Source: JBCCVH01 sp942492555
GTDB taxonomy: Bacteria; Bacteroidota; Bacteroidia; Cytophagales; Amoebophilaceae
Reading direction: 5' to 3'
NCBI GenBank assembly: GCA_942492555.1
Contig: CALOEX010000014.1
Span: 124,001-188,000 of the forward strand
Length of the DNA: 64,000 nt
This document shows, one piece after another, positions 55,510-64,000 of the stretch. The stretch's first letter is position 1; every line of letters starts with the position of its first letter. The notes under the pieces are model-generated. The model was not told the origin of the DNA and ran no database searches. It saw only the letters and a list, made by a program, of their open reading frames with translations. The position numbers and the translations under genes are program-made.

Positions 55510-56598
55510 CTATTTTTTATTTGATTTTTTTCCGATTTTCTTTTTATCCTTACCCTTCTTATTCTTACAACATTTCAGAAAAGCAATTATTGCTTTAGCT
55601 TCTGCAGAACCTTTCTCTCTTTTATCTCTAAGTTTTTTAAAAATTTGAGATGTAATAGTCACTTTTTCTGTTTTTACAAACCACTTTGCAAGATCATAAT
55701 CCTGATTTCCTATAAGAAGATTCCAGAGAATATCATGGGCATGCCTTTCTTTAATACCTGGTGTTTGCTGCACAAGATATTTAAATATTTTCCTTTTTTT
55801 TCTTCTATGTGCAACTGCAATAAAAGCTATCTTATCTTTGTATACCAAATGTTTTTTATTTGCTTTGAAGTTTTTTTTAACTGCGTCTAAATCTCCCTGT
55901 TCAATATTTTTTTTGAGTGTATAACAACACAAAAGATCTTGCTTTTGTGTTTGTGTCAACAACCTGTTTTGCTTGTCTTCTACAAGAGACGGAAGTATAG
56001 TATTACTAGCATCAGACATATTCTTCTTGCATGTAACAGATGGATTTATCACTTTTTCTTCACTTTTAAGCAACAGAATCTTATTGTCACCCAAAGGTTT
56101 TAAATATCCTACCTGAAGAGCTCTAAAAAGCACCTTTTTTAGCATCTGTGGAAATTTTTGGTTATCACACCCATTTTGTTGAATCCTGCGCTCACCATTA
56201 TATTGAAGGATATCATAAAGGATAAAACCACAAGTTTCACAAATAGGATCTGTAAGATAAGCTGCCACCATAATTTTATTAGCTATATTCTTTTCTTGTA
56301 GACAAACACTAATAATCAAATGAGGTTCATATGGAGTAGTGTAAAGCTTATTCTTGTAACAGATAAACTTGCTATACGTAGTGTTGCCACCCTCTAAAAA
56401 ACAAAAAAGAGCCAATGCTAATCTCTTTTGTTCAGAACAACGACTAAGGTGAATGGTCGCATCTGCTTTAAGTTTTTTTTCAATTTCACTCCGATCAACA
56501 AGAGTACCAGTAGCACTACTAGGTTCTGCTCCATGTATAGTCAAGAGACCTAAAAAAAAACAGATATATAGACAAGTGTAGCGTAGTGTCTTTCTCAT
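55510..56598 (-). CDS. Secreted protein with one CxxC module (related to the 51352 protein)
   Basis: 362 residues with a signal peptide (to about residue 23). A single module is present: His93 then TDPICETCGFILYDILQY (Cys120, Cys123) and the following CDNQKFPQ, with the same spacing as in the 51352 protein. The C-terminal half is helical and close to the other protein (HAHDILWNLLIGNQDYDLAK, KVTITSQIFKKLRDK), ending in a Lys-rich tail. It is the first gene of the three-gene operon. The His is not followed by the Glu expected of an active deaminase (Ile instead). Function unknown. Confidence 0.7.
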   Translation of the reverse strand: MRKTLRYTCLYICFFLGLLTIHGAEPSSATGTLVDRSEIEKKLKADATIHLSRCSEQKRLALALFCFLEGGNTTYSKFICYKNKLYTTPYEPHLIISVCLQEKNIANKIMVAAYLTDPICETCGFILYDILQYNGERRIQQNGCDNQKFPQMLKKVLFRALQVGYLKPLGDNKILLLKSEEKVINPSVTCKKNMSDASNTILPSLVEDKQNRLLTQTQKQDLLCCYTLKKNIEQGDLDAVKKNFKANKKHLVYKDKIAFIAVAHRRKKRKIFKYLVQQTPGIKERHAHDILWNLLIGNQDYDLAKWFVKTEKVTITSQIFKKLRDKREKGSAEAKAIIAFLKCCKNKKGKDKKKIGKKSNKK

Positions 56599-56949
56599 GA
56601 TAGCATTTTTTGTATTTATACCATTTTACACTTTTTTATTTAAATATTCGCAATATATACAAAAAACACAACTATCTGAACATAAAAAAATAAAGCGATT
56701 CAAAATAACCCTAATACAAAAACAGCACAATCTATCATCAAAGAACCTTGTTACAATAACCAGCCAAAACAACCAGCAAAGAACATAGATGTAATAGAGT
56801 AGCAAAACCTTACATATAACCATACCACGAGATAGTTTACACTATTTGCAATCCATTGATACCTGGACAAATATCACATGCTAGCAATATTAATTTACAT
56901 CCAAGATAACAGCTTCTCCAATTTTGATACAAGTGTACCATATAACTGT

Positions 56950-56957
56950 TAGATTTG
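56950..56957 (+). promoter_or_regulatory. -7 box TAGATTTG three bases before the polA ATG
   Basis: Exact TAnnTTTG, then CCT and ATG. A TTTG lies 23 bases upstream (56923-56926), slightly beyond the usual 19-21. No gene is seen in the gap from 56599. The layout matches the Rpn-like genes and again puts the start site at the ATG. Confidence 0.55.
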
Positions 56958-56960
56958 CCT

Positions 56961-59720
56961 ATGACACATAAAAAAACATTGTATATCTTAGATAGTTTAG
57001 CTCTCATTTACCGTGCACATTTCGCATTGTATCAACATACACACACAAATAGCAAAGGTGTGGCAATAGGTGCATTACTCGGTTTTGCCAATAGTTTAGT
57101 AGAAATGATACAAAAGCGCAAACCCACTCATATCATCGCGACTTTTGATACAAAAAAAGGAAGTTGGCGCAAAGAAGAATACCCCCTGTACAAAGCACAT
57201 AGAGAAGTGCAACCAGAAGCCATCACAACAGCCATTCCCTACAGCAAGCAATTATTAGAAGCTTTTGGCATTCCTTGCGTAGAAAAAGAAGGATATGAAG
57301 CAGACGATGTTATTGGCACATTAGCTTTACAAGCCGCCACTACTGATTTTGAAGTCTATATTGTAAGTCCAGATAAAGACCTAGGACAGTTAGTGCAAAA
57401 AAATATTTGGCTTTACAAACCCAGTAGTGGCCAGAAGCCTGCCATGGTATGGGGAGAGAAAGAAGTGCTAGATTATTGGGGTATTAGTAAAGTCTCTTTG
57501 ATTCCAGATATGCTGGGATTGTGTGGAGATAGCTCTGACAACATTCCAGGCGTACCTAAAATAGGCATTAAAACAGCACAGAAACTCATGAATAGCTTTG
57601 GGTCTTTAGAAGAGATATTAGCATGTGACAAAATGGGAAAAGGACTTGCAGACCGTTTACAAACACATCAAGAACAAGCATTACTCTCAAAAAAATTAGC
57701 CACTATTTCCACAGATGTTGATCTCAATTTTCATTTTGAAAATAGCCTATATAAAGGATTTGATAAAAAATTACTAGATGAATTTTTACAAGAGCTTGAA
57801 TTTAATAGTTTGCGAAAGCGTCTTTTTGGCAATGTGCCAAGACAACAACTTTCTTTGTTCGCAAAACATAATATACGCCCCCATAACACTGAGGTTGTTA
57901 CAGATAATTTGCAACGGTATGAAGCATCTCAAGTGTTATATAGCTGTGTAAAAGAAAAAGATGCTATTGTAGATCTTGTCGCAACCATTAAAAAACAACA
58001 AGCTTTTTGTTTTGATACAGAAACAAGTGGTCTTGATCCTTATCATAGTGATTTGTTGGGAATTGCTTTGAGTTATGAATCGGGAAAGGCATATTATGTA
58101 CCCATGCCTTCAAATTTTGAAGCGTGCCGTGAACAATTGAAGGTCTTTGCCCCTATTTTTGCCAACATAACCCAAAGGAAAATAGGACAAAATATGAAGT
58201 TTGACATGTTGGTCTTACAACGTTATGGCATGCAAATAGCAGGTCCTTTCTTTGACACAATGATAGCACATCATTTGCTAGTCCCTTATTCCCGTCATAA
58301 CCTCACAGTATTAGCAAATCAGTATTTAGCATACGATCCTATACCCATTGAAACACTCATTGGAAAAAAAGGAAGTACACAACTTTCTATGCGTGATGTA
58401 GCGCTGGAAAAAATAGTGGTCTATGCTTGTGAAGATGCAGACATTACCTGGCGTGTATACGAAAAAGAAGCTCCTAAACTTAGAGAGGAAGGCATGGATA
58501 AAATTTTTTATGATCTTGAAATGCAACTACTCCCCGTTCTTGTTAAAATGGAGTTAGCAGGCATTGCTATTGATACAGATATGCTACATGAAATTTCTGG
58601 AGAGTTAGGAGAACAAATAAATGTGTTGGAAGAGGGTATTTATACAGATGCTGGTTGTACCTTTAATGTAGCTTCTCCCAAACAGTTGGGAGATATTCTC
58701 TTTCATAGGTTAAAAATAGAGAACAAACCCACTAAAACAGCAAAAGGTCAGTTTGCTACAAATGAAGCCATACTAAAAAAACTGGTTGGAAAACACCCTA
58801 TTGTTAAAAAAGTACTTTCCTATCGTGAACTATGTAAACTAAAGTCAACCTATGTAGATGCATTACCCATGCTACTCGGAAAAGATGAACGCCTACACAC
58901 TTCTTTCCAACAGGGTTTTGTGTCAACAGGACGATTAAGCTCAACAAAACCAAACTTGCAAAATATTCCCATTCGCACAGAACGTGGAAGAGAAATACGC
59001 AAAGCGTTTGTAGCACAAGAACAGGACCATATGTTAATGTCAGCAGATTATTCCCAAGTAGAATTGCGGATGATAGCCCATTTTGCTAAAGATCAGTCAA
59101 TGATTAAAGCATTTGAAGAAAAAAAAGATATTCATACAATAATGGGAGCACATATTTTTAAATGTTCTGAAGAAAAAGTAACCCCCGAGATGAGACGTGT
59201 TGCAAAAGCTACAAACTTTGGACTGATTTATGGCATTTCCCCTTTTGGTTTATCCCAAGGACTGGGTATTTCCCGCACAGAAGCAGCTAATCTTATCAAA
59301 ACCTACTTTGAAGAATTTCCTGCTATCCAGCAATATATGACACAAGTAGTAGAAGGTGCAAGAGCAAAAGGCTATGTTGCTACATTGTTGGGCAGAAAGC
59401 GTTTTTTACCAGATATTAACTCCCAAAATGCCACAGTGCGTGGCATGGCAGAACGTAATGCCATCAATATGCCCATTCAAGGAAGTGCTGCAGAATTGAT
59501 TCAATGTGCTATGATTGATGTGGATAGTTGGTTACAAAAAACACAATTACCTGCAAAAATGATCTTGCAAGTGCATGATGAACTGATTTTTGAAGTGCAT
59601 AAATCCGCAGTAGATGCCCTAAGTGAAAATATTCCCAGCCTCATGATACATGCTCTTCCTTTGGATGTACCTCTTGAAGTAAGCATAGGAGTTGGCAAAA
59701 ATTGGCTAGAGGCCCATTGA
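56961..59720 (+). CDS. polA: DNA polymerase I
   Basis: 919 residues with all three activities of the long form. The 5'-3' exonuclease domain starts at residue 1 (LYILDSLALIYRAHFA; YEADDVIGTL; SPDKDLGQL; GDSSDNIPGVPKIG). The 3'-5' exonuclease keeps FDTETSG and CEDADITW, so proofreading is probably retained. The polymerase domain has STGRLSSTKPNLQNIP, motif A SADYSQVELRMIAH, motif B RRVAKATNFGLIYG, and motif C QVHDELIFEV. The ATG at 56961 follows directly on a TAnnTTTG box. nusA is convergent, with only 19 bp between the stops. Confidence 0.97.
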   Translation: MTHKKTLYILDSLALIYRAHFALYQHTHTNSKGVAIGALLGFANSLVEMIQKRKPTHIIATFDTKKGSWRKEEYPLYKAHREVQPEAITTAIPYSKQLLEAFGIPCVEKEGYEADDVIGTLALQAATTDFEVYIVSPDKDLGQLVQKNIWLYKPSSGQKPAMVWGEKEVLDYWGISKVSLIPDMLGLCGDSSDNIPGVPKIGIKTAQKLMNSFGSLEEILACDKMGKGLADRLQTHQEQALLSKKLATISTDVDLNFHFENSLYKGFDKKLLDEFLQELEFNSLRKRLFGNVPRQQLSLFAKHNIRPHNTEVVTDNLQRYEASQVLYSCVKEKDAIVDLVATIKKQQAFCFDTETSGLDPYHSDLLGIALSYESGKAYYVPMPSNFEACREQLKVFAPIFANITQRKIGQNMKFDMLVLQRYGMQIAGPFFDTMIAHHLLVPYSRHNLTVLANQYLAYDPIPIETLIGKKGSTQLSMRDVALEKIVVYACEDADITWRVYEKEAPKLREEGMDKIFYDLEMQLLPVLVKMELAGIAIDTDMLHEISGELGEQINVLEEGIYTDAGCTFNVASPKQLGDILFHRLKIENKPTKTAKGQFATNEAILKKLVGKHPIVKKVLSYRELCKLKSTYVDALPMLLGKDERLHTSFQQGFVSTGRLSSTKPNLQNIPIRTERGREIRKAFVAQEQDHMLMSADYSQVELRMIAHFAKDQSMIKAFEEKKDIHTIMGAHIFKCSEEKVTPEMRRVAKATNFGLIYGISPFGLSQGLGISRTEAANLIKTYFEEFPAIQQYMTQVVEGARAKGYVATLLGRKRFLPDINSQNATVRGMAERNAINMPIQGSAAELIQCAMIDVDSWLQKTQLPAKMILQVHDELIFEVHKSAVDALSENIPSLMIHALPLDVPLEVSIGVGKNWLEAH

Positions 59721-59739
59721 AAAGAGAGCATACTCTGTT

Positions 59740-60969
59740 TTAACGACGGAATTCTTCTTCGAGGACTTTGTACAAATTGTTAATAGCAGTTGCCTCTATA
59801 CCTGTTTTTTCGATAAGTTTTTGCCTGTCTGTTTTCAATACGTTCTTTGCTGTTGCAAATCCTGCCTCCTTGATAGCATTGATGATACTCATGTCAATTT
59901 CATTGCTAAATTCATCTAGATGCACATCTTCTTCTTGAGGTTGTGGCTGATTTGTGCTAATTTGTATTTCTTTGTTGAGTATTTGTTGTAGAAAGGGAAC
60001 GTTGTAGTGTACAATATGCAATTGTTCAGGTCTAATGTAAAGCAAAATTTTATCTTCTTTCTCTTCGACTTCCACAGGCGTTTTTAGCCCGGTGATACGC
60101 TTGACATATAAGTTTAGGTTATTGGTATAAGTAATGATGTCAATACGTTCATTATTGAGATATTCCTTGCTAATAGTTTGTATGCGTCTTGCATTCCGTC
60201 CTATACACGCACCCGCTGCATCCACGCGATCATCTTGACTTTCTACAATGACTTTAGAGCGTACACCTGGTATGCGAGCAATATTTTTGATAATGACAAC
60301 GTTGTCAAAGATTTCTGGTATTTCTAAAGTAAGGAGTTCTTTGAGAAAAAGAGGACTTGTACGTGAAAGTATAACTTCTATTTTGCTGTTTTCTTTTCTT
60401 ACTTCCTCAATGATAGCTTTGATATTATTGCCTTTGTGAAAGCGCTCTCTCGGTATTTGGTTTTCTTTTGGCAAAAAAAGCGGATTTTTTTCTCCATCGT
60501 ATACGACAGTTACACTAGGTTTTATATAACCAATTTCAGCATTGATCAATTTACCAGTACACCTTTCGTATTGCTCGTATAGTTGTTCTTTTTCCAATAA
60601 TTCCTTCTTACGTATAAAAAAATGCAAAGCATCCATAACAGCCCTCCTACCAAATATATCCAAACTTACCTCTTCCACGACCTCCTCCCCTATTTCAAAG
60701 TCAGGCTCTATTTTTTTTGCCTCCGAAAGTTTGATTTTATTATGGCTATCACTATCAAGATCAGTATCAGCAACAATAATACGGGTATGCCATATTTGCA
60801 AATCTCCTTTTTTAGGATCTATCACTATGTCAAAATCATTTTCTGCACCAAATTTTTTTTCCGCTAAATGTTGCAACGCATCACGTAGCATGTGAATGAC
60901 AGTCGGGCGGTCTATATTCTTTGAAGCAGCAAATTCTGCAATGGATTCAACTAGCTTTTCGTTGCTCAT
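59740..60969 (-). CDS. nusA: Transcription termination/antitermination factor NusA
   Basis: NusA binds RNA polymerase and nascent RNA to affect pausing and termination. The N-terminal polymerase-binding domain (to about 120) includes DRPTVIHMLRDAL and GRRAVMDALHFFIRKKE. The S1 domain follows (TGKLINAEIGYIKPSVTVVYD), then KH domains with GVRSKVIVES and DAAGACIGRNARRIQTIS. A helix-hairpin-helix-like C-terminus ends it. The usual neighbours rimP and infB are absent on both sides. Upstream is a promoter with a palindrome. Confidence 0.96.
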   Translation of the reverse strand: MSNEKLVESIAEFAASKNIDRPTVIHMLRDALQHLAEKKFGAENDFDIVIDPKKGDLQIWHTRIIVADTDLDSDSHNKIKLSEAKKIEPDFEIGEEVVEEVSLDIFGRRAVMDALHFFIRKKELLEKEQLYEQYERCTGKLINAEIGYIKPSVTVVYDGEKNPLFLPKENQIPRERFHKGNNIKAIIEEVRKENSKIEVILSRTSPLFLKELLTLEIPEIFDNVVIIKNIARIPGVRSKVIVESQDDRVDAAGACIGRNARRIQTISKEYLNNERIDIITYTNNLNLYVKRITGLKTPVEVEEKEDKILLYIRPEQLHIVHYNVPFLQQILNKEIQISTNQPQPQEEDVHLDEFSNEIDMSIINAIKEAGFATAKNVLKTDRQKLIEKTGIEATAINNLYKVLEEEFRR

Positions 60970-61015
60970 AGTAGCTTTTTGTTATTTTTTTAATCGTACT
61001 ACCTTTTGGTAATGA

Positions 61016-61040
61016 ATAGTACGTACTATCTGCAAAACTA
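61016..61040 (-). promoter_or_regulatory. nusA promoter with a palindrome at the expected start site
   Basis: The -7 box TAGTTTTG is at 61040-61033 on the minus strand. The perfect 14-bp palindrome ATAGTACGTACTAT at 61016-61029 lies directly after it, covering the expected transcription start. A partial copy (GTAGTACGATT) lies just downstream. This suggests an operator; the binding protein is unknown. Confidence 0.5.
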
Positions 61041-61202
61041 ATGATTTTTTTCGATTAAAGTCTTTGTTTTAGAGATTTAAATTTTTTCTATTTTAGGTAT
61101 TACATAAGGGTACTTTGAGATGTTTCTAGACAAAAAAGCCATTAACTTTTTTATTTCACTTTTTTTTATAAAATTGACACCTATTTTTACATCATTCATA
61201 TT

Positions 61203-61520
61203 ATGTTCATTATTTATGGTACGTGGTACTCTCGCAAAGATTTTGGACCTGCTTACCTTGTGGAGTGTAATAAGTGTGGAAAAGAAAATTTTATGCATTT
61301 GAAAAAAATGCGCGAATGGTCTACATTTTTTTTCATTCCAATAATACCGGGATTTATGGGATATGCATTAGAATGCCAAATATGTAATACCGCTTGGGAA
61401 ATCAAGTATTCCTTATTTAAAAAATACAAAAAAATAGTGCCTGCTACTGAGTTATTTCTAGCAGAAGAAATAGACGAAGAAGAGTACATGGCATATGTTA
61501 ATGAGGTTTTCCCTAACTGA
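61203..61520 (+). CDS. Small zinc-ribbon membrane-associated protein
   Basis: 105 residues. Two Cys pairs (CNKCGKEN and CQICNTAW) sit either side of a hydrophobic FFFIPIIPGFMGYALE stretch. This is the pattern of the small zinc-ribbon family where a strand-hydrophobic loop with IPIIP separates the two metal knuckles. The C-terminus is acidic. The start at 61203 is the first ATG; the 180 bp before it are AT-rich with no clear promoter. The role is unknown. The Nif3-like gene is convergent, 12 bp away. Confidence 0.75.
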   Translation: MFIIYGTWYSRKDFGPAYLVECNKCGKENFMHLKKMREWSTFFFIPIIPGFMGYALECQICNTAWEIKYSLFKKYKKIVPATELFLAEEIDEEEYMAYVNEVFPN

Positions 61521-61532
61521 GAAGCTTTTAAG

Positions 61533-62654
61533 TTAATCCAGATAGTTGCTATATGCATTATAACAATCTATTGGATTTGTGTTGATCTCTGTTCTAAAAA
61601 CAGGAAAACCAGGATAGGCTTCTTGCAATAGTTCTTGCATAACTGCTATAGCAATAACTTCGCTTTCATAATGCCCTATATCTGCTAGTAAAATATTGTT
61701 TTGCGCCTCAAAAAAAGTATGATACCGTACATCTGCAGAAATGAAAGCATCCGCTTGTTGTGCTATTGCATGAGGGAGTAAATACGCACCAGCCCCCCCG
61801 CATAAAGCAACTTTATAAATGGGCCGATTAAAAGAAGTATAGCGAAAATTGGTTAGAGAAAATGTTTTTGCTAAATGCACAAGAAATTCACTTTCGGAAA
61901 AAGGTTTGGAAAATGTGCCTACCATACCGCTCCCTACTGGTTGCAAACTACTAGAAAGAGGCTGTAAATAATAAACAGGCGTTTGATAAGGATGCACTTT
62001 GTAAAGCATTTTCACTATTTTGCTTTGCAAGTGTGAAGGTATAATCATTTCGATACGCTCCTCATTTATTTGCGCTAATCGTTCTTTTTCACCCCTATAA
62101 GACATCGCTTGCTTACTAGACATAAAACGTCCTGTTTCCATAGTTGTAAAGCTACAATGTCCATAAGGAGAGATAGACCCTCCTTCCACACCGTGTAATG
62201 CTTGACGTATAGCTTTAGCCTCTTGCACAGGTGCAAAAAAAGTAAGAAGCATCTCTTTGCTTTCTTGGGGATATAATATCTCGAGATTTTGTAAACCTAG
62301 CTTCCTACCAATCGCATAGTTTACACCTTTAGGATTGTTATCCAAATTTGTATGCAGTGCATATATAGCTATATTCTGTTGGATAGCATATTGAATACAT
62401 TTTCCTACAACAGTATCTGGCGTTATTTTTTTTATAGGCTGAAAAATGAGTGGGTGGTGAGCAACAACAAGATTGCATGCCTGTTCCTTCGCTTCTTGTA
62501 ATACTGATAAAGTAACATCAAGTGTACATAAGACCCCAGTAATTTTCTGCTGGGAATCTCCAATAAGAAGACCACTATTATCATAGGTTTCTTGATGGTT
62601 CAGAGGAATTTTCCTTTCTATGCAACCAATGATATCGTTGAGAAGATGTGTCAT
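61533..62654 (-). CDS. Nif3-like dinuclear metal centre protein
   Basis: 373 residues of the Nif3/YbgI family, whose members form hexamers with a two-metal site; the reaction is not settled. Metal ligands are seen in VVAHHPLIFQPIKK and near HTNLDN in the N-terminal half, and in IADIGHYESEVIAI in the C-terminal half. Between them lies the PII-like insert typical of long members (MLLTFFAPVQEAKAIRQAL). I chose the ATG at 62654, giving MTHLLNDIIGCIE; an in-frame start 21 bp upstream is less likely. A small hairpin (TTGCAAT/ATTGCAA, 62702-62721) lies upstream. Confidence 0.9.
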   Translation of the reverse strand: MTHLLNDIIGCIERKIPLNHQETYDNSGLLIGDSQQKITGVLCTLDVTLSVLQEAKEQACNLVVAHHPLIFQPIKKITPDTVVGKCIQYAIQQNIAIYALHTNLDNNPKGVNYAIGRKLGLQNLEILYPQESKEMLLTFFAPVQEAKAIRQALHGVEGGSISPYGHCSFTTMETGRFMSSKQAMSYRGEKERLAQINEERIEMIIPSHLQSKIVKMLYKVHPYQTPVYYLQPLSSSLQPVGSGMVGTFSKPFSESEFLVHLAKTFSLTNFRYTSFNRPIYKVALCGGAGAYLLPHAIAQQADAFISADVRYHTFFEAQNNILLADIGHYESEVIAIAVMQELLQEAYPGFPVFRTEINTNPIDCYNAYSNYLD

Positions 62655-62850
62655 GTACCTGAAGTTAAAATTCAATATAGAGCTAAAAAATATGTTTTTT
62701 CTTGCAATTAAAAGATTGCAACCCCTATTTTAGTAATTTTTAAAAAAAGATAAAAGAAATCAAGATATCTAAAAATTACCTTCAGCATTGCAGTAGCTGA
62801 AAAAAATTAGATTGTAGCATACCGTTACTTAGAGACGATGAAAATGCTCA

Positions 62851-63867
62851 TCAATCGTCTAAATCTATAATAAGCTCTTCTGTCGTAGGATAGCTAACAC
62901 AGCTTAGGATGTACCCTTGGTCTGCTTCTTCTTTGGAAAGTCCTTCCGTAACTAGCATATGGACCTTGCCTTTGATACATTTTACACGACAGGTATTGCA
63001 TATGCCTCCACAACATGAAAAAGGTACTTCTAATCCTGCATCTAAAAGAGCATCTAGTAACTTCTCTCCTTTTGCTATGGTAATGGTATGCGTTTCCCCT
63101 CTTGTGTGTACCCTGGCTGTTGCAGATGTTCCTATGGTTTCATTGGTTTCTACAAGGGGTGAAAAAAGTTCTTGACGAATATGATGCGTGCTTACACCCG
63201 CTAAAAAAAGTGTGCTGTATATCAGGTCCATTAACCCCTCAGGTGCACATAACCAGTAAAATGCATTTTTTTTTCCTTGTATAATAGCCTGAAAGTCTTT
63301 TGCGGTTGGACGTTTGCTAATACCTTTTACAACTTGGGTTGGCTTGGTGAGTATATCGATGATATCTAGTTGTTGAGCATGCTGTTTTTGCAGTGTGATA
63401 AGTCTCGCATGATAAATGATGGACGCTTCGTTGTGGTTGATGTTTACAAGAGTAATGCGCATATGAGGTTTTTGCTGCAAAGTTGCTTTAATCATCGACA
63501 AAATAGGTACAATGCCACTACCCCCTGCAAAAAAAACAAATTCTTCTACGGTTGCTGGGATATTTTCAATAGTAAAATTCCCCCGGGGCTTAGAACAGAT
63601 AAAAAAATCTCCGATTTTTGCATGATCATGTAGGTAGTTTGAAAATTTTCCTTGGGCTACTCTTTTGACAGTAATGGCAGGATAAGGATCGTGATAGGGG
63701 TTAGTAGCTAACGAATAGCTTCTGTATATGCGTTGCTCGTCTATGATGTGGGTAAAAGTAATGTATTGTCCTGCTTTGTATTCCCAGCTATACGGAGTAA
63801 CATCAAAAAAAAATGTCTTTGTATCAACCGTTTCTTGCATGATGTTTTTTATTTTTATACGTCCCAT
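62851..63867 (-). CDS. 2Fe-2S flavodoxin-reductase-type electron transfer protein
   Basis: 338 residues in three domains. The FAD domain has YRSYSLATNP, and the NAD(P)-binding domain has FFAGGSGIVPILSMI. The C-terminal plant-type ferredoxin has PFSCCGGICNTCRVKC with a final LSCV, giving the four cluster Cys. This order (reductase then ferredoxin) matches the PaaE type of oxygenase reductase, which passes electrons from NAD(P)H. No oxygenase component is nearby, so the partner is unknown. Confidence 0.92.
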   Translation of the reverse strand: MGRIKIKNIMQETVDTKTFFFDVTPYSWEYKAGQYITFTHIIDEQRIYRSYSLATNPYHDPYPAITVKRVAQGKFSNYLHDHAKIGDFFICSKPRGNFTIENIPATVEEFVFFAGGSGIVPILSMIKATLQQKPHMRITLVNINHNEASIIYHARLITLQKQHAQQLDIIDILTKPTQVVKGISKRPTAKDFQAIIQGKKNAFYWLCAPEGLMDLIYSTLFLAGVSTHHIRQELFSPLVETNETIGTSATARVHTRGETHTITIAKGEKLLDALLDAGLEVPFSCCGGICNTCRVKCIKGKVHMLVTEGLSKEEADQGYILSCVSYPTTEELIIDLDD

Positions 63868-63889
63868 CTTGTAATATGAATGTTATTGT

Positions 63890-63897
63890 TACCTTTG
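63890..63897 (+). promoter_or_regulatory. -7 box TACCTTTG before the gene at the right edge
   Basis: Exact TAnnTTTG 31 bp upstream of the ATG at 63928. No good -33 element is seen. Confidence 0.45.
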
Positions 63898-63927
63898 TAG
63901 TGTTTTTATAGTCAAAACCGCAAATAT

Positions 63928-64000
63928 ATGACGAAAAATAATAAATTACCAGACATTCCTATCTGTTTTTTCTATGAGGAAATCAATGTACTCCCTCACG
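63928..64000 (+). CDS. Start of a gene running off the right edge (possibly rRNA maturation RNase YbeY)
   Basis: Only the first 24 codons are visible (MTKNNKLPDIPICFFYEEIN). The short strand IPICFFYEEIN is reminiscent of the N-terminus of Bacteroidota YbeY proteins, where a similar FF.ED motif opens the chain, but the piece is too short to decide. It is divergent from the 2Fe-2S gene with a promoter box between. Confidence 0.4.
   Translation, partial: MTKNNKLPDIPICFFYEEINVLPH

Overview
The window looks like part of the AT-rich, reduced genome of a host-associated member of the Bacteroidota, most likely the Amoebophilus/Cardinium lineage. The reasons are promoters of the Bacteroidota form TTTG-N20-TAnnTTTG, a 23S-5S rRNA pair with no 16S beside it, many secreted ankyrin/TPR/WD40/pentapeptide proteins, and housekeeping genes scattered as single units. 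The lineage is an inference; the 23S gene would settle it.

Layout. 0-5 kb: the 3' end of argS, a small membrane protein, ftsZ and ftsA, tRNA-Val, and a small HTH regulator. 5.5-14 kb: a secreted pentapeptide protein, one arm of a 1.05-kb inverted repeat, a NhaD-like antiporter, dusB, rsmA, a degenerate receiver protein, and a pentapeptide paralogue. 14.2-25.7 kb: a tandem duplication of a two-gene unit, made of a secreted Cys-rich protein followed by a roughly 1,600-residue secreted protein with caspase-like, NACHT, pentapeptide and 15 or 16 nearly identical WD40 repeats. 26.3-27.3 kb: the second inverted-repeat arm. 27.5-36.6 kb: adk, a GTPase gene split by an in-frame TGA and carrying a piece of argS, uvrD, prfB, initiator tRNA, uvrA and rnhA. 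37-43.8 kb: three tandem PD-(D/E)XK (Rpn-like) genes plus two decayed copies, a coiled-coil membrane protein and a membrane-anchored GNAT-like protein. 43.8-50.4 kb: thrS, a TPR protein, 5S and 23S rRNA. 50.6-56.6 kb: a second HTH regulator and an operon of three secreted proteins (two with a CxxC module reminiscent of deaminases, one with ankyrin repeats and acidic repeats). 57-64 kb: polA, nusA, a zinc-ribbon protein, a Nif3-like protein, a 2Fe-2S flavoreductase and the start of a further gene.

The housekeeping genes are ordinary and mostly intact. Between them lie paralogous secreted protein families and repeats. The most striking part is the duplicated NLR-like unit. Its WD40 repeats are nearly identical except at a few positions that fall on the expected ligand face of the propeller, a pattern known from fungal NLR proteins. 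A terminator-like hairpin sits inside the first 20 codons of both large genes.
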